Below, in pieces: positions 37,601 to 45,621 of a stretch of 64,000 bases of DNA. Location of the stretch: assembly GCF_011397635.1 (NCBI RefSeq), contig NC_064773.1, positions 28,743,449 through 28,807,448 on the forward strand, read 5' to 3'. Made by a program: the position numbers and the translations under genes. The notes beneath the pieces are model-generated. The model worked only from the letters and a program-made list of their open reading frames with translations, had not been told where the DNA came from and made no database searches. This DNA comes from Epinephelus fuscoguttatus. Taxonomy: Eukaryota; Chordata; Actinopteri; Perciformes; Serranidae. Numbering within the stretch: position 1 is the first letter of the stretch; each line of letters begins with the position of its first letter.

Positions 37601-39083
37601 TGAGCCAATGTGCACTCAAGTGTTAATTCTTCTTCTTCACTTTGAGGGCAGTGAAGTACTAGTCTCTCCACAAACACCGCCCAAGTGTTAATTCTTCTTC
37701 ACTTTGAGGGCAGTGAAGTACTGGTTTCTCCACAACCCCCCCCCCAAACAATAAAAGTCAACAGGTCCTCTTCATAGAGAGGTCCTGTGGTCCTTCACCT
37801 CACTTGACACCAAAGTGCTCAGTGCACAGTATGGCATTTTGGGAAATGCGCTTTTCTGCTGAAAGCTGCATCAGATCAATACCACCCTCATGTCTGTACA
37901 GTAAATATGGAGCCAGCACTTAGCTTAGCACAACTTAACATAAAAAGTGTAAAAAGTGGAAAGGGGTAAAGAATCTGTGGTTTTACTGTTGGTTTGTGGT
38001 TTTTGTACAGATGAAACAACTGAGCTTCAACATATTTGGAGTTTTAGAGGGGCCGGGAAGCTGATTTGGTTACATGTGGACAGGTTAATAGTTTTCTGTC
38101 TCTGTGCTAAGCTAACAGTCTCCTGGCTCTAGCTTCATAATCAACAGATAGGAGAGTGGTATCTTATCTAACTCTCTGCTGGAAAGATAAAGATAATTTC
38201 CCAAATATCAAACTATTCCTCTGCAGTTATTCTTTTAGTGCGTTAAATTGATTGCCTATATCAGTAAGAATGTAAATTTAAAATTATTGATTGAACAAGG
38301 CTTTAATTAACCATTTAATCCATAGACTCACCGTTAACATAAATAAACTTTCTGTTGCTGCCGTTACATAGGTTAGACGCAGCACTGAAGGACCATCTTG
38401 GCAGCATCGACATCTGATACTGAGCTGTTTGTCGGTTCCAATGAACCCATGATGACACCAAAACAGTTTGCTAAACTTGTCAATAACTGTTGGGTGATGT
38501 TAGCCATGTGTTGCTAACAGTTAGTCCTGCTGTGTGATTATATGCCGGCGGACTCTAACCAATTGTCCCCAGCACTGAGCTCACACGCAGCAGTAGTCTC
38601 ATGATAAACAGAGAGAACGGGACAGTGGGGCAATACACTGCACGCAGCTCTACAGTAAAAGAAGATTTTAGCTATATTGAATATTAATTAAAAAAAAATC
38701 CAAAAGTCATGTGCACATGTGAGAGGTTGGGCAGCGATTACTCTAATGAACCAATACAGATGTCCAAGTCAGGGACTCAAGTATGAGTGGCCATCCCCAG
38801 TTCATACCTTTTAAGATATGTTGTTTGTGTTATAAAGTCAGACATGAAGAACTTTTCAGATGTTTTTTTTTTTTTTTTTAGGATTTGTGGCAGCTTGTTG
38901 AATGTTTCAGGTATTGAATTGGCTTTGCTGTGTGTAGATGTGGTTTTGGTATGTCAGGCGTGTGTGTCTGTGTCTGTCTGTGTTTAGAGTGGTTTTTCAT
39001 CTTAACAACCAGCCCTCCCTCCCGCCCCCTGTGATTTCTTACAGAAGGATGCAGCCCCCCCAGCTGAGTGCAAGCAGCAGTGA
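15988..39083 (+). CDS. nap1l1: Nucleosome assembly protein 1-like 1 (spliced, 14 coding exons)
   Basis: Histone H2A/H2B and linker-histone chaperone that shuttles between cytoplasm and nucleus and assists nucleosome assembly. Joined exons (15988-16004, 17040-17128, 20300-20402, 26080-26221, 28645-28725, 29118-29246, 29471-29542, 29629-29768, 30999-31144, 31283-31302, 31549-31671, 32948-32980, 33116-33166, 39045-39083) total 1,185 nt and stay in frame for 394 residues; human is 391. Visible parts: acidic N-terminus (residues 7-35), start of the NAP fold (about 37-117) with the long dimerisation helix, NAP core to about 345, basic KKKQKHK (275-281, candidate nuclear signal), acidic tail (about 350-382), and C-terminal CKQQ with Cys391, the farnesylation site type known in human NAP1L1. 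The MADIDN start, DVEEVEEEETGE and the AECKQQ end mark it as NAP1L1, not NAP1L4. The ATG has a good context (A at -3, G at +4). No lesion seen. Confidence 0.97.
17040..17128 (+). CDS. nap1l1: nap1l1 exon 3 (acidic N-terminus)
   Basis: 89 nt coding residues 6-36 (first base of 36), including DVEEVEEEETGEDE. Acceptor ccccgagcag. The donor is G|GTTGGT, the weakest in the gene. Frame and homology fix both ends. Confidence 0.93.
17129..20299 (+). other. nap1l1: nap1l1 intron 3
   Basis: 3.2 kb, GTTGGT...TTTCAG. Contains the hAT-like element at 18631-19387. The 158-codon open frame at 19763-20239 has no recognisable domain. Confidence 0.75.
18631..19387. mobile_element. hAT-like element with 8-bp target duplication
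   Basis: A 757-bp element. The left end TAGGCATGCCATGATACC and the inverted right end TGGGCATATCAAGAGAACC are related. Flanks GTTAAGGT (18623-18630) and GTCAAGAT (19388-19395) match at 6 of 8, both differences being transitions. No transposase frame. Confidence 0.65.
20300..20402 (+). CDS. nap1l1: nap1l1 exon 4
   Basis: 103 nt coding residues 36-70. It starts ARQLTVQMMQNPQILAALQE, the opening helix of the NAP domain. Acceptor ctttttcag, donor GTGAGA. The split serine codon AG|T joins to exon 5. Confidence 0.95.
22999..23036. repeat. (TAT)n microsatellite
   Basis: About 12 TAT units with one interruption (atc). Confidence 0.9.
23191..23214. repeat. (AT)n microsatellite
   Basis: Twelve AT dinucleotides in intron 4. 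Confidence 0.9.
24283..24340. repeat. (AC)n microsatellite
   Basis: 29 uninterrupted AC units. Frames of His-Thr or Val-Cys repeats here are artefacts. Confidence 0.95.
24395..24560. repeat. Dispersed fish repeat fragment
   Basis: 'ggggtgtggtgccttgctta', 'cagtgcccagaaggtgaactggcacctc' split by a few changes, then 'gagctactgccacc'. This resembles a frequent teleost interspersed repeat. Exact ends are unknown. Confidence 0.45.
26080..26221 (+). CDS. nap1l1: nap1l1 exon 5 (dimerisation helix)
   Basis: 142 nt coding residues 70-117, LPKVVKRRVNALKNLQVKC onward to LYQPLFDK. This is the long helix that mediates NAP dimerisation in known structures. Acceptor accccacag, donor GTATGT. The upstream intron is the largest but one in the gene (5.7 kb). 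Confidence 0.96.
26613..26641. repeat. (CA)n microsatellite
   Basis: About 14 CA units in intron 5. Confidence 0.9.
27120..27890. mobile_element. Dispersed fish repeat (intron 5)
   Basis: Contains 'tagcgccaccc', 'tagcgccccccattttg', 'tttttcaaaaaaatcaaaatggcgg' in two overlapping parts, 'accagaagttatgggttctt' and 'gaacagacacacccacagac'. These are stock phrases of a high-copy teleost interspersed element whose class I cannot assign. The open frames within it (27486-27757) are not genes. Confidence 0.65.
28645..28725 (+). CDS. nap1l1: nap1l1 exon 6
   Basis: 81 nt, residues 118-144, RSDIVKAAYEPTDEECEW followed by an acidic loop. Acceptor cgttgcag, donor GTAAGT, in phase 0 at both ends. Confidence 0.95.
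29118..29246 (+). CDS. nap1l1: nap1l1 exon 7
   Basis: 129 nt, residues 145-187, containing EKEDPKGIPEFWLTVFKNVD, a NAP-family signature. Acceptor ctcaaccag, donor GTAGGT, phase 0. Confidence 0.96.
29471..29542 (+). CDS. nap1l1: nap1l1 exon 8
   Basis: 72 nt, residues 188-211, EHDEPILKHLQDIKVKFSD and GQPM. Acceptor ctctccgcag, donor GTGAGT. The following intron is only 86 nt. Confidence 0.96.
29629..29768 (+). CDS. nap1l1: nap1l1 exon 9
   Basis: 140 nt, residues 212-258, SFTLEFHFEPNDFFTNTVLT then KTYKMRSEPDESDPFSFDGP. This is NAP core beta-sheet sequence. Acceptor ttccacag, donor GTGAGC. Confidence 0.96.
29901..30635. mobile_element. hAT-like element with near-perfect 8-bp target duplication
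   Basis: A 735-bp element in intron 9. Ends TAGGGATGCA and TGCATCCCTA are a 10-bp perfect inverted repeat. Flanks AATAAAAT (29893-29900) and AATGAAAT (30636-30643) match at 7 of 8. No transposase. Confidence 0.85.
30999..31144 (+). CDS. nap1l1: nap1l1 exon 10 (basic segment)
   Basis: 146 nt, residues 258-307, including KNVTLKTIKKKQKHKGRGTV. KKKQKHK is a candidate nuclear localisation signal inside the NAP core. Acceptor caccgcag, donor GTAAGG. Confidence 0.96.
31283..31302 (+). CDS. nap1l1: nap1l1 exon 11 (20-nt micro-exon)
   Basis: Only 20 nt, completing Val307 and coding PENGEL (308-313). Acceptor gttcacag, donor GTAAGT. Skipping it would shift the frame, so it must be constitutive for full-length protein. 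Homology to VPESGDL of human NAP1L1 supports it. Confidence 0.92.
31549..31671 (+). CDS. nap1l1: nap1l1 exon 12
   Basis: 123 nt, residues 314-354, DEDSEAVLAADFEIGHFIRE through the end of the NAP core, closing with EAIEDDDDD. Acceptor gtctttag, donor GTGAGT. Confidence 0.96.
32179..32534. mobile_element. hAT-like element, shorter relative
   Basis: A 356-bp element in intron 12 with the same TAGGGATGCAC / GTGCATCCCTA ends as the intron 9 copy, plus internal 'ttatcggct' and 'ttatcggcc' motifs. Flanks gctctaac and gttatagc match at 5 of 8. Confidence 0.75.
32948..32980 (+). CDS. nap1l1: nap1l1 exon 13 (acidic mini-exon)
   Basis: 33 nt, YDEEGEEADDE (355-365). Acceptor gttttacag, donor GTGAGA. 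It is in phase 0 at both ends, so skipping would shorten the acidic tail without a frameshift. Confidence 0.92.
33116..33166 (+). CDS. nap1l1: nap1l1 exon 14 (acidic tail)
   Basis: 51 nt, EGEEEADEENDPDYDPK (366-382). Acceptor tgtgttcag, donor GTGAGA, phase 0. A 5.9-kb intron follows. Confidence 0.94.
33728..35680. mobile_element. Fold-back (long inverted repeat) element, possible TTAA insertion
   Basis: The first ~175 bp (AGGGGCAGTTCACC..., '...gattgttttggtgt', '...ttggagatat', 'cactcagcttgtggtgctc') recur in inverse at 35,500-35,676 ('gagcaccacaagctgagtg', 'gatatctccaacactc', 'acaccaaaacaatcta', '...cagtaaactgtccc'). TTAA lies at both outer edges (33728-33731 and 35677-35680), consistent with a TTAA target site of the piggyBac kind, though that is inferred. 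The middle has been expanded by a tandem duplication. Confidence 0.75.
33931..34696. repeat. Two near-identical tandem copies (~360-405 bp)
   Basis: Copy A runs 33931-34336 and copy B 34341-34696, both from 'catttgaaaaactcaacagc' to 'ctactactggaccaa'. Outside the TG tract I find only a handful of substitutions. The TG tract is about 79 bp in A (34219-34297) and about 31 bp in B (34629-34659). Confidence 0.9.
37617..37743. repeat. Two-copy 63-65 bp direct repeat
   Basis: The unit starts 'caagtgttaattcttcttc' and contains 'actttgagggcagtgaagta'. It ends 'ctccacaaac' and occurs twice in a row, followed by a C run. Confidence 0.85.
37825..38225. mobile_element. Dispersed MITE-like repeat (intron 14)
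   Basis: Opens 'cattttgggaaatgcgcttt' and closes 'gataatttcccaaata', short inverted ends. The interior has 'catgtctgtacagtaaatat' and 'agcttagcacaactta', phrases of an abundant acanthomorph repeat. Family not named. Confidence 0.6.
39045..39083 (+). CDS. nap1l1: nap1l1 exon 15, coding part (CAAX end)
   Basis: Acceptor gatttcttacag, then KDAAPPAECKQQ and TGA (39081-39083). CKQQ matches the human NAP1L1 C-terminus, which is farnesylated. The rest of the exon is the 3' UTR. Confidence 0.94.
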   Translation, partial: KDAAPPAECKQQ

Positions 39084-40965
39084 AGCCTGGCCTAGCTGCC
39101 TTGAGGATCAACTGCACTGTAACGGCTTCTCAAATTAAAAGGAAAAAAAAAGAAAAAACAGATTTAAAAAAAATAGTTACTTACCGCCTTATAATGTTTT
39201 GTATTTTTCTTGGTAGAGAATTTGAAGAAAAAAAAAAGTTTCAAGATTTTTGTTACAAAAACTCATGGTAATATACTGGGAGCTGTGTGGCTCAATATAC
39301 ATAGTATTTTACTAGACCTGTTTTTTCCTTCTCTTCCTCCTTCTCTGTACAATAGATAGAATACAGGAAAAAAATTCTCCCTCAAAAGCATGAACTTGTT
39401 TCTTCACTGCTAAAACTAGTTTGGGTTCTTGTGAAGTCTTTTGTTGTATTTGCTCTTAGACAACAGCTGTGGTTTAGACTGCATCGCGGCAACGTCAATT
39501 TACAACCCTCCCTTTCCCCCTCCTCTTCCTCCTACCAAAGTTCCAGGTTGGTCAGTTCCGGTCGTCCCAGGTGAATATATTTTTTTTTAATTCTTAGTGG
39601 GGCCTTTAGCACTTGTAAAAGCACTGTAGCATTTCCAGCTCTAGTGATGGAGGACAGATGGGTGACCCGCAGCCGGGTGTCTATTCCAGTTTATCTAATC
39701 TTGCTGAGCATGGGATCCGGAGTTGGTGTTTTTGGCCACTTCCTGCGCCACTTGTGCTCAACTACTTTCCACTCTCGATACATTCCAGTAAGCAGACTGG
39801 CTGGCACCATCGGTGAACCTCTCTTCAAAGGGAGTCCACTTCTGTCTAACTGGACGGGCTCATCTAAATTGAACCAAAAAGAAGTTTGTTTCGAACCTCT
39901 GCGTCACATCGTGGGTCGCTCCCAGGGCTCAGCACAGTCTGGTCAAGTCTCTTTAACATTCCAGAGAATTCTTATGCTGAGGAAGAGGCTGAGACGGTTT
40001 GGTGGGATGGCCAGTTTGGGGCTGCCTAGCCCCAGTGACTCAGTGCTTCAGGCTCCTCGTAGGCTCGCAGTGGCTGTTGTCTTTTCTATAGCACTTTGTC
40101 CTAGTGTGTGGTGTACCGGTGGCGTCCTATCATTGGTTAGCTGTCTGAGTACTCCTTGTAAGCAGCACTTTGTTTGACGCCCCCTGCCTAAACAGCCACA
40201 GGGGGCGGTGCTGTAACCCCGCTCTGTGGAGAGTTCAACTTGTGCTATCTGGTTTTTAGGTGCATTGCCTTTCTTACCAGGGGAGGCACATTTGGCCTAT
40301 TCAGAGAGGCTTTGTAGGAACAGGGTTGGGCAGATGTAGCACAGCGAACTAAAAGGAAAAGTCCAAACCAGGTTTTGAAGTGTCTGTGGACACGTCAGGT
40401 TCACCAACCCTCCCCTTTTTTTTCATCAGTTTATGACATTTACCTCTTGCGTCACCAATTTGTGACCGGTCAGGTGACTCACACGGACCTCAGCCCAGCC
40501 CCTGAGGTCTCGGTTCATTTTAATCACTGTGAAAGAAAGAGGGGAAGCGTGATAAGGCCATTGTATTGGCCAATGACCCACCACCCTCCCTACCCAAAAC
40601 TCCTTCCTTTGTTACCCAGAAGGCCACAGGGAAGCATGTCAGAGCAATACTTAAAGCCAGGAGGGGCACCGAGAAGAAACCGTAGCCTGCCTCCCTCCCA
40701 CTCCATTCTTAATGCCTTCTTCAGTTGTGAAACCAGCCACGTGCTGGTTGTGCTGGGCAGCATCATGCCCACTGTGGAGAGCCAGGGTACTTCTCATTCT
40801 GCAGGGAGTATTCAGATCATGTTCATTGGAAAAGGACGTGAATGGGTTTCTGTAGGGTCCTTCTGAGCAGCTGTTGTCAAGGCAAAATGCTATGCTACAA
40901 AAATACTAATGTACTCAATAACTGTACGTGTATGTTCATGAATAAATTGGTTAAACATGTCTAAT
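39084..40965 (+). other. nap1l1: nap1l1 3' UTR
   Basis: Non-coding continuation of exon 15 to the cleavage site predicted downstream of AATAAA at 40941. An ATTAAA near 39134 could give a very short alternative UTR. The open frames at 39644-40177 (177 codons) and 40375-40866 (163 codons) lie here and look like chance: no recognisable domain and no start context. Confidence 0.75.
40941..40946 (+). terminator. nap1l1: nap1l1 poly(A) signal
   Basis: AATAAA followed 20-40 nt later by GT-rich sequence (ttggctgtctgtgtttgtgtt), the usual arrangement of a vertebrate cleavage site. It lies about 1.9 kb after the stop codon. No stronger signal is seen in between. Confidence 0.75.
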
Positions 40966-41894
40966 ATGGTTGGCTGTCTGTGTTTGTGTTCATGTACATT
41001 CGCAGATAAAAAATGTCTACACATTGCCAAGACAATCACAGCCACTGACAGAAACCTGATTATTATTTCCTTTGTATTACGATTGTGAACAGTCATTCTT
41101 CCAAAACATTTACACAAATGAAACAGCCACTACAAGCTGCTGATTGTTGGACTGGTAGTCAAATGCCTTCATGCACAGCCATCTGCCAGAAGAGGGCGAC
41201 ATTGCTGTGAGATTCTACAGCATCTGACAAACGCTGACCTCCATGGAGAATATGGTTTGACCACATCAGATACCACACTGACACACAGAGCCATTAGACC
41301 TAAATCCTGTAACAGTGATACAAATTTAAAATAGAAAGGCTTTAAAACTGTTAGATTACAGATGGTAGTTGTTAGTGTCACACCATAGCCTCAGTTTGCC
41401 TGATGAATTTCTCACACTGACTAAGCTGTTCATAGTTGACCAAATTAAAACACTGGGTAAGGTAGTGTGATCTAAAGCAACACTACCAATGATGGAAGAA
41501 GTGACCTGCATTTAAAAGATGACTCAAGGTACATGAATATTCACATCAAAACATGTTTAAAAGCACTGAATGGTCCCTTTTATTGTTATACGGTATATTA
41601 AATAGATCATTACAGGTACACAAGCATCAAAGCAGCATATTGTAACCTGTTGGGGGGTGGTTGAGGCAATTTCAGGGACTTTATATTGTTGGATTATTTA
41701 CTCTAATACATATTTTGCCTGCCAGTTGCAAACCACAGTCATGCTGTATAAATAATATTTTCCTCTACAGCAGTGTTTCTAACCTTTACCTTACTTTCTT
41801 ATGCCTTTAATCATTTTGAGACTCCTCAGATTTATCTTGAGAGCCTCCACCCCTAACCCCAGACCTGTGATCTTATCCAGATATCGAAAACATT
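40966..41894. other. Spacer between nap1l1 and the phlda1 upstream repeat
   Basis: No coding sequence or recognisable repeat. The minus-strand open frames at 40890-41117 and 41169-41381 look like chance. Confidence 0.65.
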
Positions 41895-42245
41895 CAGATA
41901 TGATCCAAATATGGAAATAAAATTTTGACATTGGGATAAATTCCAGAAATCTAAAAGAAAATCAGGTATAATCCACATAAGGAAATATCGCTACAATCAG
42001 GATAAAATCAAGAAATCTAAAAAAAAAAAAAAAGATGATCTAATCCAAAAAAAGAAATAACAGTACAATAAGGATAAAATCACGAAATCTTTTTTTTTTT
42101 TTTTTAAAATGGAAGTTATCCAAATATGAAAATGACACTGACATATGTATAAAATCCAAAAATCTAAAAAAAAAAACAACTCTGATGTATAATCCAAGTA
42201 TGTAAATAAAAATGTTAAAATCTGGATAAAATCCAAGTGAATACA
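41895..42245. repeat. Five diverged tandem copies of a ~72-bp unit upstream of phlda1
   Basis: Units start near 41902, 41970, 42041, 42116 and 42190. Each follows the plan 'taatccaaatatggaaata' - spacer - 'ggataaaatccagaaatcta' - A-run (replaced by a T-run in the third). The Phe-rich minus-strand open frames over this block are artefacts. Confidence 0.85.
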
Positions 42246-42455
42246 ATCCATCATAATAAAATGGAAAAACTGAAGCATGAGTACCTCAGAAATTGTACTG
42301 ACCACATGACCACATCTCTGACAAAGCCTTAACAAGTGAACACAGCATCGTAGTATTATTTAAATTATCAGATTTTATTATAGGTGTTACTTTGTCCCAG
42401 TGAAATTAAACTAAAATATGACTGTTGGTGCATTCATGATCTATACAGTTCAGAA

Positions 42456-42464
42456 TATAAATAG
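42456..42464 (+). promoter_or_regulatory. phlda1: Candidate TATA box for phlda1
   Basis: TATAAATAG about 465 bp before the phlda1 ATG. Use of it would place an ATG (42485) at the start of the leader, which argues against it. A start inside the CpG-rich block from about 42,640 is the alternative. Confidence 0.3.
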
Positions 42465-42654
42465 TGTAAACTGTACTGTATACCATGGCATCTCACCTAC
42501 TGTTTGTGTATAGGGCATTATATTCTCCTAATAACATTATTTCAATATAAACAATCTAATTTTAAAATACAAAAAAAAAATCAAACATAATGAATTGACT
42601 TTTAAAATAAAATTCAAATGATTGTTCTTATTAGTAGGCAGTTGTTGTTTTCAG

Positions 42655-43430
42655 TGTCTCGGGAGGCTGGGTGTCACTGAGGGGGGCGGCGCACCTCTCC
42701 AGCAGACCCCTCCCGCCCCCAAATCCCCCTCACACACTGTGACCAGCAGCCAGACAGCCAGACGGCCAGGCAGCCTCCTCACTACACCCAGCGCCGCACA
42801 GCACCGCAGTCACAGCAGCATCTCATGCCTTCTGCTCCGGGATAGACAGCCGTGCATCTGTCCATCCGTCCGTCCATTACAGCAGCCAGGGAGGTGGAAG
42901 CCTGAGGCGTGCAGGTGAAGATGCTGGAAAACGGGAGGAAGGTGTTCAAGGAGGGTCTGCTGGAGAAACGGAGCGACGGGTTGCTGCAGCTCTGGAAGAA
43001 GAAGCACTGCGTCCTGACCGAGGACGGCGTGCTGCTGCTGCCGCCCAAGCAGCACGACCAGCCGCAGCACCACCAGCCGCAGCACGGCGGCGGCGGAGGG
43101 GACGCGGGCAAAGTCAAGGAGCTGCACTTCGCCAACATGAAGACGGTGGACTGCGTGGAGCGGAAGGGCAAGTACGTCTACTTCACGGTGGTCATGACGG
43201 AGGGGAAGGAGATCGACTTCAGGTGCCCGCAGGACGAGGGCTGGAACGCGGAGATCACCTTGCAGATGGTCCAGTACAAGAACCGGCAGGCGATCCTGGC
43301 CGTCAAGTCCACCCGGCAGAAGCAGCAGCTGCTCGTCGTGCAGATGCCCGGACAGAAGACGATCCGCAGCTCGCCAAACGTTGCGTGACCTGCGGCGAGT
43401 CCCGCGGACATTGGTGCACCATCAGCGGTA
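42655..43430 (+). promoter_or_regulatory. phlda1: CpG-rich block over phlda1 leader and coding exon
   Basis: GC and CpG content rise sharply from AT-rich flanks at about 42,655 and fall again after 43,430. The block includes a GC-box-like GGGGCGG (from about 42,680) and spans the leader and the whole reading frame, as expected for an inducible CpG-island gene. Confidence 0.65.
42921..43388 (+). CDS. phlda1: Pleckstrin homology-like domain family A member 1
   Basis: 155 residues in a single exon. The product belongs to the PHLDA family: small proteins made almost entirely of a PH domain that binds membrane phosphoinositides. In mammals PHLDA1 (TDAG51) is an immediate-early gene linked to apoptosis and growth-factor signalling. 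The PH domain starts at about residue 9 ([20 protein letters not shown]). A His/Gln/Gly-rich loop fills 43-64, where human PHLDA1 has polyglutamine. [20 protein letters not shown] (66-85) and [20 protein letters not shown] (94-113) follow, with a [19 protein letters not shown] helix to about 136. Those blocks are closer to PHLDA1 than to PHLDA2/3. The long Pro-Gln/Pro-His tail of mammalian PHLDA1 is absent, but the last residues ([10 protein letters not shown]) still resemble its end. ATG 42921 is chosen; the in-frame GTG 12 bases upstream is not a likely start. Confidence 0.95.
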   Translation: MLENGRKVFKEGLLEKRSDGLLQLWKKKHCVLTEDGVLLLPPKQHDQPQHHQPQHGGGGGDAGKVKELHFANMKTVDCVERKGKYVYFTVVMTEGKEIDFRCPQDEGWNAEITLQMVQYKNRQAILAVKSTRQKQQLLVVQMPGQKTIRSSPNVA

Positions 43431-44569
43431 AGACAGCTACAGAGAAAGCAAGATTGATAGGGGGGGCTCCCCAGGTCTGGGGACCACCTGGGGAGCCCCC
43501 TCCAAATTAAGGACCCGTGTTTTGGTTTTGTTGTATTCCCTGGATATTTGTGCTAAGACAGAGGACGCATGTTTTCATCTCAGGTAACAGTCCTCCCTCA
43601 CAGATCAAACCCTGAGCGATTATTCTGCCTGAAGGGGACGAAATCGTACAAAATGTGGATTTACTTTGGCGTAAAGAAAAGTTTGGGAGCCTCTGCTATA
43701 GGCCTGCCTATATGTCCCCCTCATGGAGGTGAAATCCTCCGCAGGAAAATGTGCTGGATATCCATTACCAGGCAGGTTCAATATTTCCTACAAGGAGGGC
43801 TTCTCCTCATCCATGACAAAATAAATAGATTTAAATTACGCACGTAGTTTAGTTATTTACATCAAGACTGGAAAGATGAATATTTGTTTATATAATCCAT
43901 TTAAAACTAGACTGACATGACTGAATCAACACTGGAAGATGTTTAGTAAGTCCACAGTGTTAAAGCTGAACATGTGAAAACTAATATGCACCAGAGACTC
44001 CAAATTAAGCGTAAAGATGCACAGATTGCGCGCAAAAATCAAAGGCGGCCAGCTGAATCCCTGATGTGTTTCACTTTATGCACATACATTGACACGAACC
44101 TAAACTGTAGCACACTCAGCAGTATGTGTCACATCTGAGCCAAGCGTATGGAGCTGTACAGTCCAGCTCCACAGCAGCTCATCTCACTCAGACTTGTGTC
44201 AGTCAGTGAAATAAGCTGCTTTGTGTTTGTTTCAACACATTTTCAAACATGGCTCTCCCTGGCACACTTTTTATTACTCAGAGGTCAAATATCAATGGAC
44301 TAAACACCCGGAAACAATATAGTCACACTGTGTCATTGTGATAAATTACAGGCATGAGTCACCAAACATGGAAACATTAGTCCTGCACAGGCTATAATGC
44401 AAAGGGAGATACTGTAACATGACCTCCCAACACTGTAAGGAAAAGGATTGCTATTTTTTTAAGAAGCACAATTTTCCAAAAATGATTTTTTTAGGTGAGC
44501 TTTTGTCAAAAACCCCTTCAGAATTAATTTGTGTAATAGATATTTGAGTAACGTTTGTCCTCAAGATCA

Positions 44570-45000
44570 GTGCTTTACTTCCTAGTTGGCCCCCAACATC
44601 ATGATATTTGGTTGAATTAAGGTTGTGACGTCAGGTGACCAAAAGCCAACGTCTGCACAACATCTAACATCAGTTTGACGTAGAATACTGACGACAGATT
44701 CCGTCAATATTTTATGGGTTTTTAAGTTGTGTTGTTAAGCAAATAAAATCCAGTGTCTTCCAAACGTGTCATGCCAACATCGCCTTGACGTAGGACAGTG
44801 ACATTTAGTCATGAGGCATGGAGAACGCAACCTAACATCTGCAAAACATTGTGACGTCAATGTCCGCACAACATAAAATTGGGTAGACATTTTAAATGTC
44901 GTCAGCCCGATTTTCATTCCAATCAAAACTGAACATCTTTGGAACGCAAGAGTCCAACATCTGTCTGACCTCATATTGACATCCGGTGCCAGCTGGGTTT
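44570..45000. repeat. Dispersed fish repeat with 'ttgacgt' motifs
   Basis: Contains 'tcagtttgacgtagaatact', 'gacgacagattccgtcaata' and ends 'ggtgccagctgggtt'. These phrases recur in a common teleost repeat, and related 'aacatc/gacgt' blocks repeat within it. Class unknown. Confidence 0.55.
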
Positions 45001-45311
45001 ACTGTAGTGTTAGTGAGCAGCAGGGTCGTAGCAACATTCAAGGTCTGAGGTCATTTCTTTTCCATGTATTTGGGGAATTTAGCAATGTTGATTAAGTTAA
45101 AATGAAATTTGTTTTCAGTGTTTGTGGACTTAGTGTTTTAAAATTTTAAATTTGATAAATAGAGTTTGGTATTCCCATCACTAAAACTGTTATTAGCAGT
45201 TTAGAGAAGGCTTTGTAACATTTCGATAATGAAATAGAGCCTAATTGATAAAATATGACACATAAAAATGTCTTTATATTTATCTGACTGAAATTGTCTG
45301 AGGATGGGTTA

Positions 45312-45349
45312 TGTGTGTGTGTGTGTGTGTGTGTGTGGGGGGGGGGGGG
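45312..45349. repeat. (TG)n followed by a G-run
   Basis: About 13 TG units then 13 Gs. The G-run could be a local assembly or polymerase-slippage trouble spot. Confidence 0.9.
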
Positions 45350-45621
45350 ATTTAATTAATGACCTCAGTGTTTCTAAAATCCTTACTACGGCCCTGCTGA
45401 GCAGTAATCCTCACTCTCTGATACATGCTTATGTCTTTTATGTAGGAAATAAATCCATTGTGTCAGTATGAGTTGGCGTCAGCGGTTTGATCCAGACTGT
45501 TGGAATGAAATGAGCAGCCTGAGGTCCCGTTATATTGAGTCCACATTTCAAGCGACTTTAGATTTGCCTCCTGTGTCAGGCACCATCAGTCTGCAGTCTG
45601 TCTAATTGATTGCATCCGCAG

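Larger units (their letters stand above)
33167..39044 (+). other. nap1l1: nap1l1 intron 14
   Basis: 5.9 kb, GTGAGA...TTACAG. It contains a fold-back element, a small tandem repeat and a dispersed element. The rest (35,681-37,600) is non-repetitive, with no additional exon recognised. Confidence 0.8.
43428..45621 (+). other. phlda1: Predicted phlda1 3' UTR intron
   Basis: Donor GCG|GTAAGA lies 39 nt after the stop codon. PHLDA genes in mammals have an intron in the 3' UTR just after the stop. The best acceptor is tgcatccgcag at 45621, with a branch-like ctaat at about 45603. Another AG after a pyrimidine run (tcctccctcacag, 43603) and an AATAAA at 43820 allow a shorter or unspliced form. Confidence 0.5.

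Noticed and set aside
39644..40177. 177-codon open frame after nap1l1
   Set aside because: It lies inside the nap1l1 3' UTR before the AATAAA at 40941, with no recognisable domain.
40375..40866. 163-codon open frame
   Set aside because: Also within the nap1l1 3' UTR. It does not open with a plausible ATG context and resembles no family.
41895..42245. CRISPR-like array of regular repeats
   Set aside because: Units are contiguous and diverged with no unique spacers, and the genome is vertebrate.
42040..42335. Phe-rich minus-strand open frames
   Set aside because: They overlap the A/T-run tandem repeat upstream of phlda1.
42909..42920. Upstream in-frame GTG as phlda1 start
   Set aside because: Family proteins start at ML(E)...; the ATG at 42921 matches and has an A at -3.
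42921..43388. Assignment as phlda2 (and nap1l4 for its neighbour)
   Set aside because: MADIDN/AECKQQ ends and the [12 protein letters not shown] and [16 protein letters not shown] blocks fit NAP1L1 and PHLDA1.
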